Shown: piece by piece, positions 55,913 through 64,000 of the stretch
Numbering within the stretch: position 1 is the stretch's first letter
Layout of the letters: every line of letters starts with the position of its first letter
Origin: Psychrobacter vallis
GTDB lineage: Bacteria > Pseudomonadota > Gammaproteobacteria > Pseudomonadales > Moraxellaceae
DNA: 64,000 bases
Assembly (NCBI RefSeq): GCF_904846715.1
Contig: NZ_CAJHBU010000013.1
Span: forward strand, 1 to 64,000
Direction of reading: 5' to 3'
Notes under the pieces: generated by a model
What the model saw: only the letters and a program-made list of their open reading frames with translations
Told to the model about the DNA's origin: nothing
Database searches by the model: none
Program-made: the position numbers and the translations under genes

Positions 55913-56590
55913 TTAAATACTATCTGGGCTACGCAAGTTTTTGACAGCGATACGATCTGCTTGCTTACGATCACGCTCAGGCGTCATTTGCGGCTGATAG
56001 ATGCCCTGCTCATTGACATGAATACCCAGCGGGCGACGCTCTTTAGTAATAGATTCTTGTAGCAACATCAAACCCTGAATCAACGCTTCTGGACGCGGCG
56101 GACAGCCGGGCACATAAACATCGACAGGGATGATTTTATCCACGCCTTGTACGACAGAGTAGATATCATACATACCGCCCGAGTTGGCACAGGCCCCCAT
56201 CGAGATGACCCATTTTGGCTCAAGCATTTGCTCATATAGACGCTGGATGACAGGTGCCATTTTCACGAAGCAAGTACCGGCGACGATCATGACATCTGCC
56301 TGACGCGGCGAGGCACGAATGACCTCTGCCCCAAAGCGAGATAAATCGTGAACCGCGGTTAAAGTGGTGGCGTATTCGACATAACAGCAAGACGTACCAA
56401 AGTTAAATGGCCATAGTGAGTGCTTGCGCCCCCAATTTGCTGTCGAGTGAACGAGGTCTTCGAGGCGACCCATAAAGACGTTTTTATTGACTTCGTCTTC
56501 GATAGGATCATTAACCGTTTGACTGGTCTGTGCAGGATAGGTATCTGCATCAGGGTTGGCTTTTGTTAATGTGTATTTCATAACATACAA
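55913..56590 (-). CDS. nuoB: NADH-quinone oxidoreductase subunit B
   Basis: A 225-residue subunit holding the terminal cluster N2 next to the quinone site. Ligands are in '[12 protein letters not shown]' (adjacent Cys pair), '[12 protein letters not shown]' and '[12 protein letters not shown]'. Length is normal (E. coli 220). A 172-bp gap separates it from nuoA, with nothing recognisable in it. Confidence 0.97.
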   Translation of the reverse strand: MYVMKYTLTKANPDADTYPAQTSQTVNDPIEDEVNKNVFMGRLEDLVHSTANWGRKHSLWPFNFGTSCCYVEYATTLTAVHDLSRFGAEVIRASPRQADVMIVAGTCFVKMAPVIQRLYEQMLEPKWVISMGACANSGGMYDIYSVVQGVDKIIPVDVYVPGCPPRPEALIQGLMLLQESITKERRPLGIHVNEQGIYQPQMTPERDRKQADRIAVKNLRSPDSI

Positions 56591-56762
56591 CCTTTATATT
56601 AGGTGTAGCGTGGCAATCATCTTGCCGTCACTATTGCCTTAACGTCTATTATTAATAAATGCTCATTCATATGGATTTAATATACCAATATGATTGCGTC
56701 ATTATATTTCTTAGCAGTCTTTGCAGGCTTTAGAAAGCCAAAACAAAAGCCATCAAAATCAA

Positions 56763-57386
56763 TTAGCGCCGAGCATTGTCTTGCCGTGCAGACGAACTGA
56801 AATCCACAGAAGTAACATTACCCGTGGTATTAATATGATCGATATTTTGTAGATGACGACGATTGGTCTCAATGTTGTTTGAGACATTGATTTGACCGGA
56901 GGACTGCGCGGGAACCTTGCCCGTTGGATCAACCATCAGCTCGTGAGCACCATCAAACTTGGTGATATCAGCCAAATTGAAACCAGCTGGCGCTGCATGT
57001 AGACGGGCTTTTTTGCGACGTTTGTCAGCAGGTGCCCAGTTCATCGCACCAAGGCTAAGCTCATATATCAAACCAATGATTAAAATAGTAATGAATACGG
57101 CGGCAGCAGCAAAACCAAGCCAGCCAGCTTCACGTACTGAAACGGCATACGCATAAAGATAGAGGGCTTCTAAATCAAAAATCACAAAGAAAATCGCCAC
57201 CAAATAAAATTTGGCAGACAAACGAATACGGGCGTTGCCAGATCCGACAACACCCGCTTCAAATATTTCTTCTTTTTGTGAGCCTTGAGAACGACCGCCA
57301 AGCAAACGCGGCACGACCAGCATAAAGACAACTAGCCCAATGGCGGCTAAGATAAAAGCAACTGCTGACCAATTAAAAGCAGACAT
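56763..57386 (-). CDS. nuoA: NADH-quinone oxidoreductase subunit A (C-terminal extension)
   Basis: A 207-residue three-helix membrane subunit, the first gene of the operon. 'KEEIFEAGVVGSGNARIRLSAKFYLVAIFFVIFDLEALYLYAYA' holds the conserved acidic residues of the loop near the quinone site. The usual Cys of the EsGxxP region is absent: 'FEAGVVGSG' stands where E. coli has ESGI-type residues. E. coli NuoA is 147 residues; here a polar tail of about 75 residues (Asn/Ser/Asp-rich) follows the third helix. GAGGAG lies about 11 bases upstream of the ATG. Confidence 0.94.
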   Translation of the reverse strand: MSAFNWSAVAFILAAIGLVVFMLVVPRLLGGRSQGSQKEEIFEAGVVGSGNARIRLSAKFYLVAIFFVIFDLEALYLYAYAVSVREAGWLGFAAAAVFITILIIGLIYELSLGAMNWAPADKRRKKARLHAAPAGFNLADITKFDGAHELMVDPTGKVPAQSSGQINVSNNIETNRRHLQNIDHINTTGNVTSVDFSSSARQDNARR

Positions 57387-57910
57387 GATAATACGTGCTC
57401 CTCACCCAATCGAGTGTTAAGCCCAGCGCAAATATTGACCTGTTTTAAGGCCGTCTAGCGATAGGCATAACGCAGACGAAAACACAAAGCGACTGTCATT
57501 GAGCCACTGCATTTACGTTACTATTTTAGGGCCTTTGCTGGTAATAACCAATTATCAAGCTTATTGACGACGATGTCAGACGTGACCAACTGTAGATATT
57601 CCGATGTGCGTGCGGATAAAAGGCTGGTCGCCTAACGCATCTCCTAACAACGTAAGATCAACGTATTAAATCAATATCATATCCAAGCGTTTACTTAATT
57701 GATTTAATAGCTCATTACACGTGGTCAATAATGACGTGACAACTGGCATAAATTATTTACGTACTATACGCTTATCGGTTTTTAAAAGCTAGTTTTTAGC
57801 TGTATTGAACGGTCACTTTATCTGCAAAAAAGAGATGTTTTTTTTATCATAAATTATGATATAGACGTTACCTTATATTAACCCCAAATCTGTACTTTTA
57901 ATCGTCGGCT

Positions 57911-57941
57911 ATTATAGTCAATTTATAAGACCCTAGGGTCT
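57911..57941 (-). promoter_or_regulatory. Candidate nuo promoter with a 14-bp palindromic operator
   Basis: Read leftward, the perfect palindrome AGACCCTAGGGTCT (57941-57928) lies 11 bases before TATAAT (57916-57911), so it would overlap the -35 region. This would give a leader of about 520 bases before nuoA, which is long, so a nearer promoter is also possible. Confidence 0.35.
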
Positions 57942-57998
57942 CGTTCAATACGCTTATGTCAGCACTCAACTCCTCACCCAAAGTCACGGTTTTTGCTT

Positions 57999-58004
57999 TA
58001 TAAT
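57999..58004 (+). promoter_or_regulatory. Candidate -10 box for rep
   Basis: TATAAT followed by GGCGCA, about 185 bp before the rep start. It resembles the rluB -10 context (TATAATAGCGCG). No clear -35 is seen. Confidence 0.3.
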
Positions 58005-58088
58005 GGCGCATCTAAATCCAATGGCTTATTATAAAACCATAAAATTATAAAACAGCAAATTTGCTTGCTTTCAATGAGCCGTTTTTTA

Positions 58089-58120
58089 TTGAAGTAACTC
58101 TGCATTGAAATAACTCTGCA
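58089..58120 (+). repeat. 16-bp tandem duplication before rep
   Basis: TTGAAGTAACTCTGCA is followed at once by TTGAAATAACTCTGCA, one mismatch. It lies 69 bp before the rep start, in the expected leader. Confidence 0.85.
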
Positions 58121-58188
58121 ATATCTATATTAGGGCGTGAGGTTATCAGCGCCACTCTCTTTTTTGCTTTTGTCTGACAGGTCACGTT

Positions 58189-60222
58189 ATGAGTCAACTG
58201 AATCCCAAACAAACCGAGGCCATGCTCTACGTATCTGGTCCATTACTTGTGCTAGCAGGTGCCGGCTCCGGTAAGACCTCAGTGATTACGCGCAAGATTG
58301 CTTATCTTATCGAAGAATGCAACATGCCAGCTGAGCGCATCACTGCCGTGACGTTTACCAATAAAGCCGCGCGCGAGATGAAAGCCCGTGTTAGCAAACT
58401 GTTGCCAAGTGAAAAAATGCGCGGTTTGACGGTCTCAACCTTTCACCAATTTGGCTTACAGTTTTTGCGTTACGAGCTGCTTCATACGCCGCTTAAAGGT
58501 AATTTTTCCATCATGGACAGCGACGACAGCAAACGCCTACTGATGGAGCTGATGATGCGCGACAACTTAAGCGGTGCTGAAAGTCGTGAGCTGGTCGGTA
58601 AAGCCATAAAAATGATTTCTGACTGGAAAAACGATCTGATTGAGCCTGACAAGGCGATGGAAACGTTAGACGATCCAGAAGATATGATTTTTGCCACCCT
58701 TTATGCACTATACGAGCGTAATTTGCGTGCTTATAACGCGGTCGATTTTGACGACTTGATTGTACTGCCCACGAAAATATTGCGTGAAAATAGAGAGCTG
58801 CGTGACAAATGGCAAAATCGTATTCGTTACTTGCTCGTCGATGAGTATCAAGATACCAACACCGCCCAGTATGAAATGATTAAATATCTGGTCGGGCCAC
58901 AAGGGCGCTTCACTGTCGTTGGTGACGATGACCAATCTATCTATGCGTGGCGTGGCGCCAAACCTGAAAACATGGCACTGCTCAAAGAAGACTTTCCTAA
59001 ACTAAAAATCGTCATGCTTGAGCAGAATTACCGTTCAACCACGCGTATTTTGACCTCTGCCAACGCGGTCATTCTTAACAATGAGCATTTATTTGAAAAG
59101 AAACTCTGGTCAGACAAAGGTCAAGGCGAAAAAATCCGCATTATTAACTGCCGTAATGACGATGACGAGTCTGAGCGTGTGGCCAAAGAAATCGTCACGC
59201 ATAAGCTGCGTTTTGGCAATGAGTGGGAGCAATATGCTGTCCTTTATCGTAGTAACTTTCAGGCACGTATGTTAGAGGCGCAATTGCGTCAATTGCAAGT
59301 GCCTTATAAGTTATCTGGCGGACAGTCATTCTTTGCGCGTAGTGAAATCAAAGACATCATGGGCTATCTGCGTCTGATTTTGAACCCCGAAGATGACAGC
59401 GCATTTTTGCGTATTATTAATACTCCTAAACGCGGTATGGGTCCGGCCACATTAGAGAAACTGGGTCTATTTGCCCAAGAGCACAGCATATCGCTACTGG
59501 CGTCTTGTACTCATGCTGGTCTGACTCATGTACTACCTTCCAAGGCTTATGGCACGATAAAAGAGTTTGGTGAATTTATTGAGCATTATACGCGCGAGCT
59601 GGATCAACATCCTGACCCTGTGCCTATCGTGCGTCAGATGATTGATGAGACAGGCTACATTGACTTTGTCCGTAGTGACTCCAAAACCCCACAACAAGAA
59701 AAAAACCGTATTGACAATATCGATATGCTCTATACCAGTATTCAATCGCTCATCAATCGCGCGGAAGAAGACGAAGACCGGACGATTGATACCATCATTC
59801 GTAAGCTGGTATTGCTCGATATGCTCGAGCAGCAGCAAGAAGAAGAAAATACCAATAAAGTCAATCTGATGACCTTGCATGCCGCAAAAGGCTTGGAGTT
59901 TGATTACGTTTATATCATGGGATTAGAGGAGGAGATGCTACCGCACCGCAACTCTATCCTAAGTGAGACAGTCGAAGAAGAGCGCCGCTTGATGTATGTA
60001 GGTATTACTCGTGCTCGCCGTGAGCTTACATTGACACTGGCGACTCAGCGCCGTGCGGGCGGTCAAATGCGCGTCACCTCAGAGTCACGGTTTTTGGATG
60101 AGCTACCAGAAGATCATATCGACTGGCCTGCCAAAGCCAAAAAGAAAAAGGCCAGCAAAGACCCAGAAGCGGTCGCTGATGAGTATTTGGCCAATATTCG
60201 AGCGCTGCTAGGTAAGCGCTAA
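58189..60222 (+). CDS. rep: ATP-dependent DNA helicase Rep
   Basis: A 677-residue superfamily 1 3'-5' helicase (E. coli Rep 673) that clears proteins ahead of replication forks. Walker A is 'LAGAGSGKTSVITRKIAYLI' (about residues 22-41), followed by motif Ia 'VTFTNKAAREMKARV'. Motif II is 'LLVDEYQDTNTAQY', motif III 'VVGDDDQSIYAWRGA', motif IV 'LEQNYRSTTRIL', motif V 'VNLMTLHAAKGLEFDYVYI' and motif VI 'EEERRLMYVGITRARREL'. The N-terminus resembles Rep more than UvrD ('LNPKQTEAMLYVSGPLLVLAG'). Transcribed rightward alone. Hairpin repeat copy C lies downstream. Confidence 0.92.
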   Translation: MSQLNPKQTEAMLYVSGPLLVLAGAGSGKTSVITRKIAYLIEECNMPAERITAVTFTNKAAREMKARVSKLLPSEKMRGLTVSTFHQFGLQFLRYELLHTPLKGNFSIMDSDDSKRLLMELMMRDNLSGAESRELVGKAIKMISDWKNDLIEPDKAMETLDDPEDMIFATLYALYERNLRAYNAVDFDDLIVLPTKILRENRELRDKWQNRIRYLLVDEYQDTNTAQYEMIKYLVGPQGRFTVVGDDDQSIYAWRGAKPENMALLKEDFPKLKIVMLEQNYRSTTRILTSANAVILNNEHLFEKKLWSDKGQGEKIRIINCRNDDDESERVAKEIVTHKLRFGNEWEQYAVLYRSNFQARMLEAQLRQLQVPYKLSGGQSFFARSEIKDIMGYLRLILNPEDDSAFLRIINTPKRGMGPATLEKLGLFAQEHSISLLASCTHAGLTHVLPSKAYGTIKEFGEFIEHYTRELDQHPDPVPIVRQMIDETGYIDFVRSDSKTPQQEKNRIDNIDMLYTSIQSLINRAEEDEDRTIDTIIRKLVLLDMLEQQQEEENTNKVNLMTLHAAKGLEFDYVYIMGLEEEMLPHRNSILSETVEEERRLMYVGITRARRELTLTLATQRRAGGQMRVTSESRFLDELPEDHIDWPAKAKKKKASKDPEAVADEYLANIRALLGKR

Positions 60223-60266
60223 CGTCAGTATGAGTAATAATGATGCCAAATAGAATCATAGTCAAG

Positions 60267-60397
60267 TCAATATAAAAAGGATACAGCAGGACTACTACGA
60301 ATTTTTTGCAGCATCGAGCTGCGCAGGCACAGCAAACAAGAAAAATTTGTAGCAGCCCTGCGTCATGATGTCGTGTATCCACTTTATTTAGGATTGA
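60267..60397. repeat. Covarying hairpin repeat, copy C
   Basis: Same core as copy A (inner hairpin GCAGC-ATCGA-GCTGC at 60308-60322, then GCAGGCACAGCAAACAAG). The outer stem is again different: GCAGGACTACTACGAATTTTT on the left faces AAAAATTTGTAGCAGCCCTGC on the right, followed outward by GGATAC / GTATCC and TCAATATAAAAA / TTTATTTAGGATTGA. It lies between rep and mgtE and may also end rep transcripts. Confidence 0.85.
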
Positions 60398-60473
60398 TTA
60401 TAACTAAGCAGGCGATAACCCAGCGTTTCACCATTTGCTATTATTTATATTTTTGAAAACTTTGGAACCCTTT

Positions 60474-61871
60474 ATGCCTACTCCTGATCAGGAACGCCCC
60501 TCTACGCTACCAGGAGACTATAATCCGGCAGAATATAGTGCCGAATATAAACTACTGTACTTGCAAGGTTTGGTTGCTGATAAGGCGTATGAGGCCATTA
60601 CTGAGTTTTTAGCAAAGCAGTCGGAATATGAGATTGCCAACCTATTAGAGTCCTTCCCGACCCAAAACCGTCTACTGATCTGGGAGCAAGTACCGGAAAA
60701 CATCAAGGGTGAAGTACTTGCTGAGCTAGAGTACGATACACGCCAGCCATTGATGGAGAATATCTCCTCAAAGGAAATCTCTTTATTCACCCAAGATCTT
60801 GATGCCCAAGACATCTCTGAGATTTTAGATACCGTGACCGAGAGCGTACGTACCTCTGTCATGGCAACCCTAGATGAAGAGACTCGTGTTCAGGTCAATA
60901 AACTCGACACCTATGAAGATTGGGAAGTCGGTAGCTATATGGATCCTGACCTCATTCAGGTTAGAGAAGATATTAGTCTGGCAGAAGTACAAAATTGGCT
61001 GCGAGAAAATGACGAGTTACTTGATGATGAAAGCCAAGAGCTATTGGTGGTCGATCAAAGCCAGCAGTTACTCGGGTTATTGAGTCTGGTTGACTTAATT
61101 AAACATGACCAAAGCACCTTGGTTTCCGAGCTGATCGATACGGCCATCACTATCAATGATCGGTTAGACATCCAAGATGCCGCCGCGATTTTTCGTTCAG
61201 AAGACATTCGCTTCGCACCTGTCATTAACAGTCATGGCGAGCTGGTTGGTCAGTTAAATGGCGAAGACATCATGGAGATTATCCAAGATGATGTCGATAG
61301 CACGATGAAAAACCTTGCGGGTGTCAGTCAGGACGAAGAGCTGTTTGCCCCTATTTTGACCAGTGCCAAAAGTCGTAGCGTTTGGTTGGGTATCAATTTA
61401 TGCACCGCACTATTGGCGGCAGCGGTGATTGGTCAGTTTGAGGAAGTATTGGCACAAGTCGTGGCACTGGCAATATTGATGCCTGTCGTCGCCAGTATGG
61501 GCGGTATTGCAGGCTCACAGACGCTTACCGTCGTCATCCGCGGTATGGCTATGGGTCAAATCGGTGGTTCCAACCGAGTATGGCTACTCAATAAAGAGCT
61601 GTGGGTCGGCGCGATAAACGGTATCATATGGGCGATAATCATGGCATTTATTGCCCAATTGTGGTTTCATGACATCAAAATCAGTACAGTGATTGGCTTT
61701 GCCATTGCCATTAATATGACCGCTGCCAATGTTTCAGGCATTAGCATTCCTTTGATGCTTAAACGCATGGATATTGACCCTGCCTTATCGGCCTCAGTCA
61801 TTCTCACCACGGTGACTGACATTGTCGGCTTTATGTCGTTTTTGGGCTTAGCCAGTATATTGATACTTTAA
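60474..61871 (+). CDS. mgtE: Magnesium transporter MgtE
   Basis: A 465-residue Mg2+ channel. The N-terminal superhelical MgtE domain lies at residues about 20-140 ('EIANLLESFPTQNRLLIWEQVPENIKGEVLAELEYD' in pieces). Two CBS domains follow (about 150-275, 'VREDISLAEVQNWLRENDELLDDESQELLVVD...'), then a C-terminal five-helix pore domain with 'LMPVVASMGGIAGSQTLTVVIRGMAMGQI', which contains the conserved pore Pro and Gly residues. The frame opens at 60435, but ATG at 60474 has GGA upstream and is preferred. Cytoplasmic Mg2+ binding to the CBS part gates the channel in this family. Confidence 0.92.
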   Translation: MPTPDQERPSTLPGDYNPAEYSAEYKLLYLQGLVADKAYEAITEFLAKQSEYEIANLLESFPTQNRLLIWEQVPENIKGEVLAELEYDTRQPLMENISSKEISLFTQDLDAQDISEILDTVTESVRTSVMATLDEETRVQVNKLDTYEDWEVGSYMDPDLIQVREDISLAEVQNWLRENDELLDDESQELLVVDQSQQLLGLLSLVDLIKHDQSTLVSELIDTAITINDRLDIQDAAAIFRSEDIRFAPVINSHGELVGQLNGEDIMEIIQDDVDSTMKNLAGVSQDEELFAPILTSAKSRSVWLGINLCTALLAAAVIGQFEEVLAQVVALAILMPVVASMGGIAGSQTLTVVIRGMAMGQIGGSNRVWLLNKELWVGAINGIIWAIIMAFIAQLWFHDIKISTVIGFAIAINMTAANVSGISIPLMLKRMDIDPALSASVILTTVTDIVGFMSFLGLASILIL

Positions 61872-61994
61872 TTGAATGCCAAATTACTGAATACCCGTTG
61901 ATAAATACTCAATTAAAATATAAAAGTGCTATTTATACAAAAATATTAAATCACATTAATTTATAAAACCTCTAAATCGTTAAGTGAGTGCGTT

Positions 61995-62459
61995 ATGCAA
62001 GCTGTACAAGTCAAAGTTTTGAACCCTAAAATCACCGAAGATAAAGCCTTTTCTCTCCCTACTCGCGCCACTGATGGTAGCGCAGGTATTGATCTACGCG
62101 CTTGCATCGATGCGCCTTTAACGATTAAAGCGGGTGCAACACACTTAATAGGCACAGGTCTTGCCGTTTATATTCAAGATCCAAATTATGCTGGTATGAT
62201 TTTGCCGCGCTCAGGTCTTGGTCATAAGCATGGTATCGTTTTGGGCAATTTGGTTGGGCTGATTGATGCCGATTATCAAGGTGAGCTGATGGTCAGTATT
62301 TGGAATCGTAGTGAGGAAGACTTTGTACTGAATCCAGCTGAACGCATGGCGCAGTATATTGTGGTTCCTGTTGCCCGTCCTGAATTTGAAGTCGTCTCAG
62401 AATTTAGTGATGAGAGCGTTCGCGGGGCGGGCGGTTTTGGTCATTCTGGTCGTCAGTAG
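61995..62459 (+). CDS. dut: Deoxyuridine 5'-triphosphate nucleotidohydrolase
   Basis: A 154-residue trimeric dUTPase that hydrolyses dUTP to dUMP and pyrophosphate. All five motifs are visible: '[10 protein letters not shown]' (1), '[30 protein letters not shown]' (2 and 3), '[13 protein letters not shown]' (4) and the C-terminal '[12 protein letters not shown]' (5), which folds over the active site. Length matches E. coli Dut (151). The dut then algC-like order is the same as in Pseudomonas. Confidence 0.96.
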   Translation: MQAVQVKVLNPKITEDKAFSLPTRATDGSAGIDLRACIDAPLTIKAGATHLIGTGLAVYIQDPNYAGMILPRSGLGHKHGIVLGNLVGLIDADYQGELMVSIWNRSEEDFVLNPAERMAQYIVVPVARPEFEVVSEFSDESVRGAGGFGHSGRQ

Positions 62460-62469
62460 ACACTGTTTT

Positions 62470-62520
62470 TTGAGGACTATCGATTAAAAGGGCATCAATT
62501 GAATTAAGAACATGCCCTTA
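62470..62520 (+). mobile_element. Probable MITE remnant between dut and the phosphohexomutase gene
   Basis: 'GACTATCGATT' and 'CAATTGAATTAAGAACATGCCC' split over this region resemble the right end of the 170-bp element (GACTATCGATTGAATTGAGG, then ACACGCCC). The rest of the element is absent. AAGGGCAT / ATGCCCTT (62488-62495 and 62512-62519) now form a small hairpin. Confidence 0.5.
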
Positions 62521-62583
62521 ACCACGATAACTTCATTCACAATAACCTTCATAACATAATCACAAGAGTAAGGAGAATAAGCA

Positions 62584-64000
62584 ATGCCGTCTTTTGCTGC
62601 GCAGCAATGCTTATTTCGTGCTTATGATATTCGCGGGTCGCGCCAGCATTTTACTACCGATTTTGTATATGCCGTGGGCAATGCTTTTGCTCACCTTTAT
62701 CGGGTGGCCAATTACCACCTTGAAGATAGTGATGTAAAAAACAGTGCAACCACGCAAAATGACAGCCTCAACAACCATACAGGCAAAAACACGGATACAA
62801 CCATCGTCGTGATCGGCTATGATATGCGCTTTGGGAGTGACGCCATTGCTCAGACACTAACAAATATACTGACTCAACATGGGTTACAAGTCATCCAATT
62901 GGGATTAATCACCACCCCAATGATGGCTTTTTGGGCAGAGCAATATCAAGGTCATGGTATCGTTGTAACGGCCAGTCATTCTGCTAAAGATATCTTAGGT
63001 ATTAAATGGCTGGTCAATCATAAGTCTCCTAATAGCAGCGAGATTCAATTACTGTATCAGCAACTGACCGATAATTATTCACACAGCCAACGCAACGCTC
63101 AAGATACGCCGTTAAACACGCTTGATATTCCTGTGCCGACCAATCAGAACGACATATCTGGTGAGCAAGTCATCGAGGTTTATATCGATGCCATCGTGCA
63201 AGTGTTTCGGCAAATTTATCCGACTCATAAACCACATTCAAATAATTATTCATCTTCTAACAGACTTGATTTGGTCGTGGTGATTGATTGTCTGCATGGT
63301 GCTACCAGCAATATCGCCCAGCGTTTATTTGATCGTTTTTGCAGGCAAATCATCATGCTCAACGACACAGCAGATGGCAGTTTCCCCTTTGGCAATCCTG
63401 ATCCAACTGAACCTTACCGCCTTAGACAGTTACAGCAGAGCGTTCTTCATCATCAGGCAGACATAGGTATTGCCTTTGATGGTGATGGCGATCGCTTGAT
63501 GGTCGTTGACAATAGCGGTAGCGTGGTCATTGCCGATCATTTACTGTATTTATTAGCACAAGTGGCGCTGGCTGAACGTCCTACACCCTTAACTGACTCA
63601 TCATTAACGTCACAAATCCTCTTTGATATTAAGTGCTCCCATCATTTGCCAAAACTGCTGTCTGAGCTTGGCACGGTCCCCGTGATAAGTAAAACGGGTA
63701 GCAGCTTTATGCGTCAACAGATGCAGCACGCTGACAGTCAGATTCTCTTTGCCGGTGAGCTGTCAGGGCATTTCATATTTAATGATCAGCGCTTTATTAT
63801 TTATGATGATGCAATGTATGCCGCATTACGCCTGTTGCACTGGTTGGCTGCTGCTGACGATATCAATGGTAATGGCAAAAGATCTCTCACTGATATTACG
63901 CACTGCTTACCAGCCATGGTGAATACTGCTGACCACTATCTACCAATGCCAACAATCCCTGAAAGTGACTGCTCTTTCGTCGAGCAGCTGAGCAGACTTT
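62584..64000 (+). CDS. algC: Phosphomannomutase/phosphoglucomutase, AlgC-like (3' end beyond window)
   Basis: The frame is open from ATG at 62584 (AAGGAG 8 bases upstream) to the window end, 472 codons, and is cut by the edge. It is an alpha-D-phosphohexomutase: 'LFRAYDIRGSR' at the N-terminus, 'IAFDGDGDRLMVVD' as the Mg-binding loop and 'FAGELSGHFIFND' as the sugar-binding loop. The phosphoserine loop reads 'TASHSAKDILG' where TASHNP-x-x-x-NG is usual, so Asn and Pro are replaced. Polar inserts occur around residues 60-75 and 160-180. It would supply Man-1-P or Glc-1-P for surface polysaccharides, possibly including the capsule locus in this window. Confidence 0.86.
   Translation, partial: MPSFAAQQCLFRAYDIRGSRQHFTTDFVYAVGNAFAHLYRVANYHLEDSDVKNSATTQNDSLNNHTGKNTDTTIVVIGYDMRFGSDAIAQTLTNILTQHGLQVIQLGLITTPMMAFWAEQYQGHGIVVTASHSAKDILGIKWLVNHKSPNSSEIQLLYQQLTDNYSHSQRNAQDTPLNTLDIPVPTNQNDISGEQVIEVYIDAIVQVFRQIYPTHKPHSNNYSSSNRLDLVVVIDCLHGATSNIAQRLFDRFCRQIIMLNDTADGSFPFGNPDPTEPYRLRQLQQSVLHHQADIGIAFDGDGDRLMVVDNSGSVVIADHLLYLLAQVALAERPTPLTDSSLTSQILFDIKCSHHLPKLLSELGTVPVISKTGSSFMRQQMQHADSQILFAGELSGHFIFNDQRFIIYDDAMYAALRLLHWLAAADDINGNGKRSLTDITHCLPAMVNTADHYLPMPTIPESDCSFVEQLSRL

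Larger units (their letters stand above)
57387..58188. other. Divergent intergenic region between nuoA and rep
   Basis: An 802-bp stretch with no gene. It contains a perfect 14-bp palindrome (57928-57941) near a leftward TATAAT (57916-57911), a rightward TATAAT (57999-58004), and a 16-bp tandem duplication (58089-58120) near rep. The part 57390-57900 shows only AT-rich sequence and weak dyads (for example around 57717-57738). Confidence 0.6.

Noticed and set aside
58130..58145. TTAGGGCGTGAGG as a MITE end
   Set aside because: Only about 10 bases match the element end, and nothing following resembles the rest of the 170-bp repeat.
59533..59880. Leftward 115-codon frame within rep
   Set aside because: Antisense to intact helicase motifs V region; no ribosome site or homologous features.

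Overview
The window looks like a chromosomal segment of a Psychrobacter-like gammaproteobacterium (family Moraxellaceae). This is inferred from the protein sequences, the AT-leaning intergenic DNA, the E. coli-type 13-gene nuo operon with a fused nuoCD, the wza-wzb-wzc capsule layout shared with Acinetobacter K loci, and a dut-algC-like order at the right edge. No rRNA, tRNA, CRISPR array, prophage or transposase gene was recognised. The genus is an inference.

Positions 1-18.4 kb (all leftward): a capsule/surface-polysaccharide locus. Transcription runs wza, wzb, wzc (export and its phosphoregulation), a membrane-bound nucleotide-sugar dehydratase, the flippase wzx, then a seven-gene set that reads as a complete CMP-legionaminic acid pathway (legB, legC, legG, legI, legH, ptmE, legF). 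It ends with a GT52-family (sialyltransferase-like) gene, a GT2, two GT4 genes, and the first codons of a membrane protein (possibly the polymerase wzy) cut by the left edge. The distal 4 kb is visibly more AT-rich than the rest, as is usual for exchanged serotype genes.

Positions 18.4-26 kb: rluB with a strong terminator; three tandem genes for an unrecognised paralogous protein family, one with an EF-hand-like loop; a LysE/ArgO-type exporter; a MarC-family membrane protein; nadC; and an NrtR-type regulator. Positions 26-31 kb: nadA-nadB, a LysO-type lysine exporter and an OmpA-like lipoprotein. Matching palindromes just upstream of a TAATTA -10 box precede both nadA and nadC, which predicts a local NrtR regulon for de novo NAD synthesis.

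Positions 31-41 kb: two ubiquinone-biosynthesis FAD hydroxylases, phoH-ybeY, an MscS-type channel, a TonB-like protein, an orphan conserved-looking gene, and ferredoxin-NADP reductase. Positions 41-57.4 kb (leftward): the complete complex I operon nuoA-B-CD-E-F-G-H-I-J-K-L-M-N, in which NuoA, NuoJ, NuoK and NuoG carry extra segments. Positions 58-64 kb (rightward): rep helicase, mgtE, dut and a truncated phosphohexomutase (algC-like).

Two dispersed repeat families stand out. One is a 170-bp TA-flanked MITE-like element (three full copies, one probable remnant); one copy supplies the stop codon of nadB. The other is a 130-bp hairpin repeat (three copies, one remnant) whose internal core is conserved while its outer stem differs between copies yet stays self-complementary, which suggests selection on a folded RNA or DNA structure.
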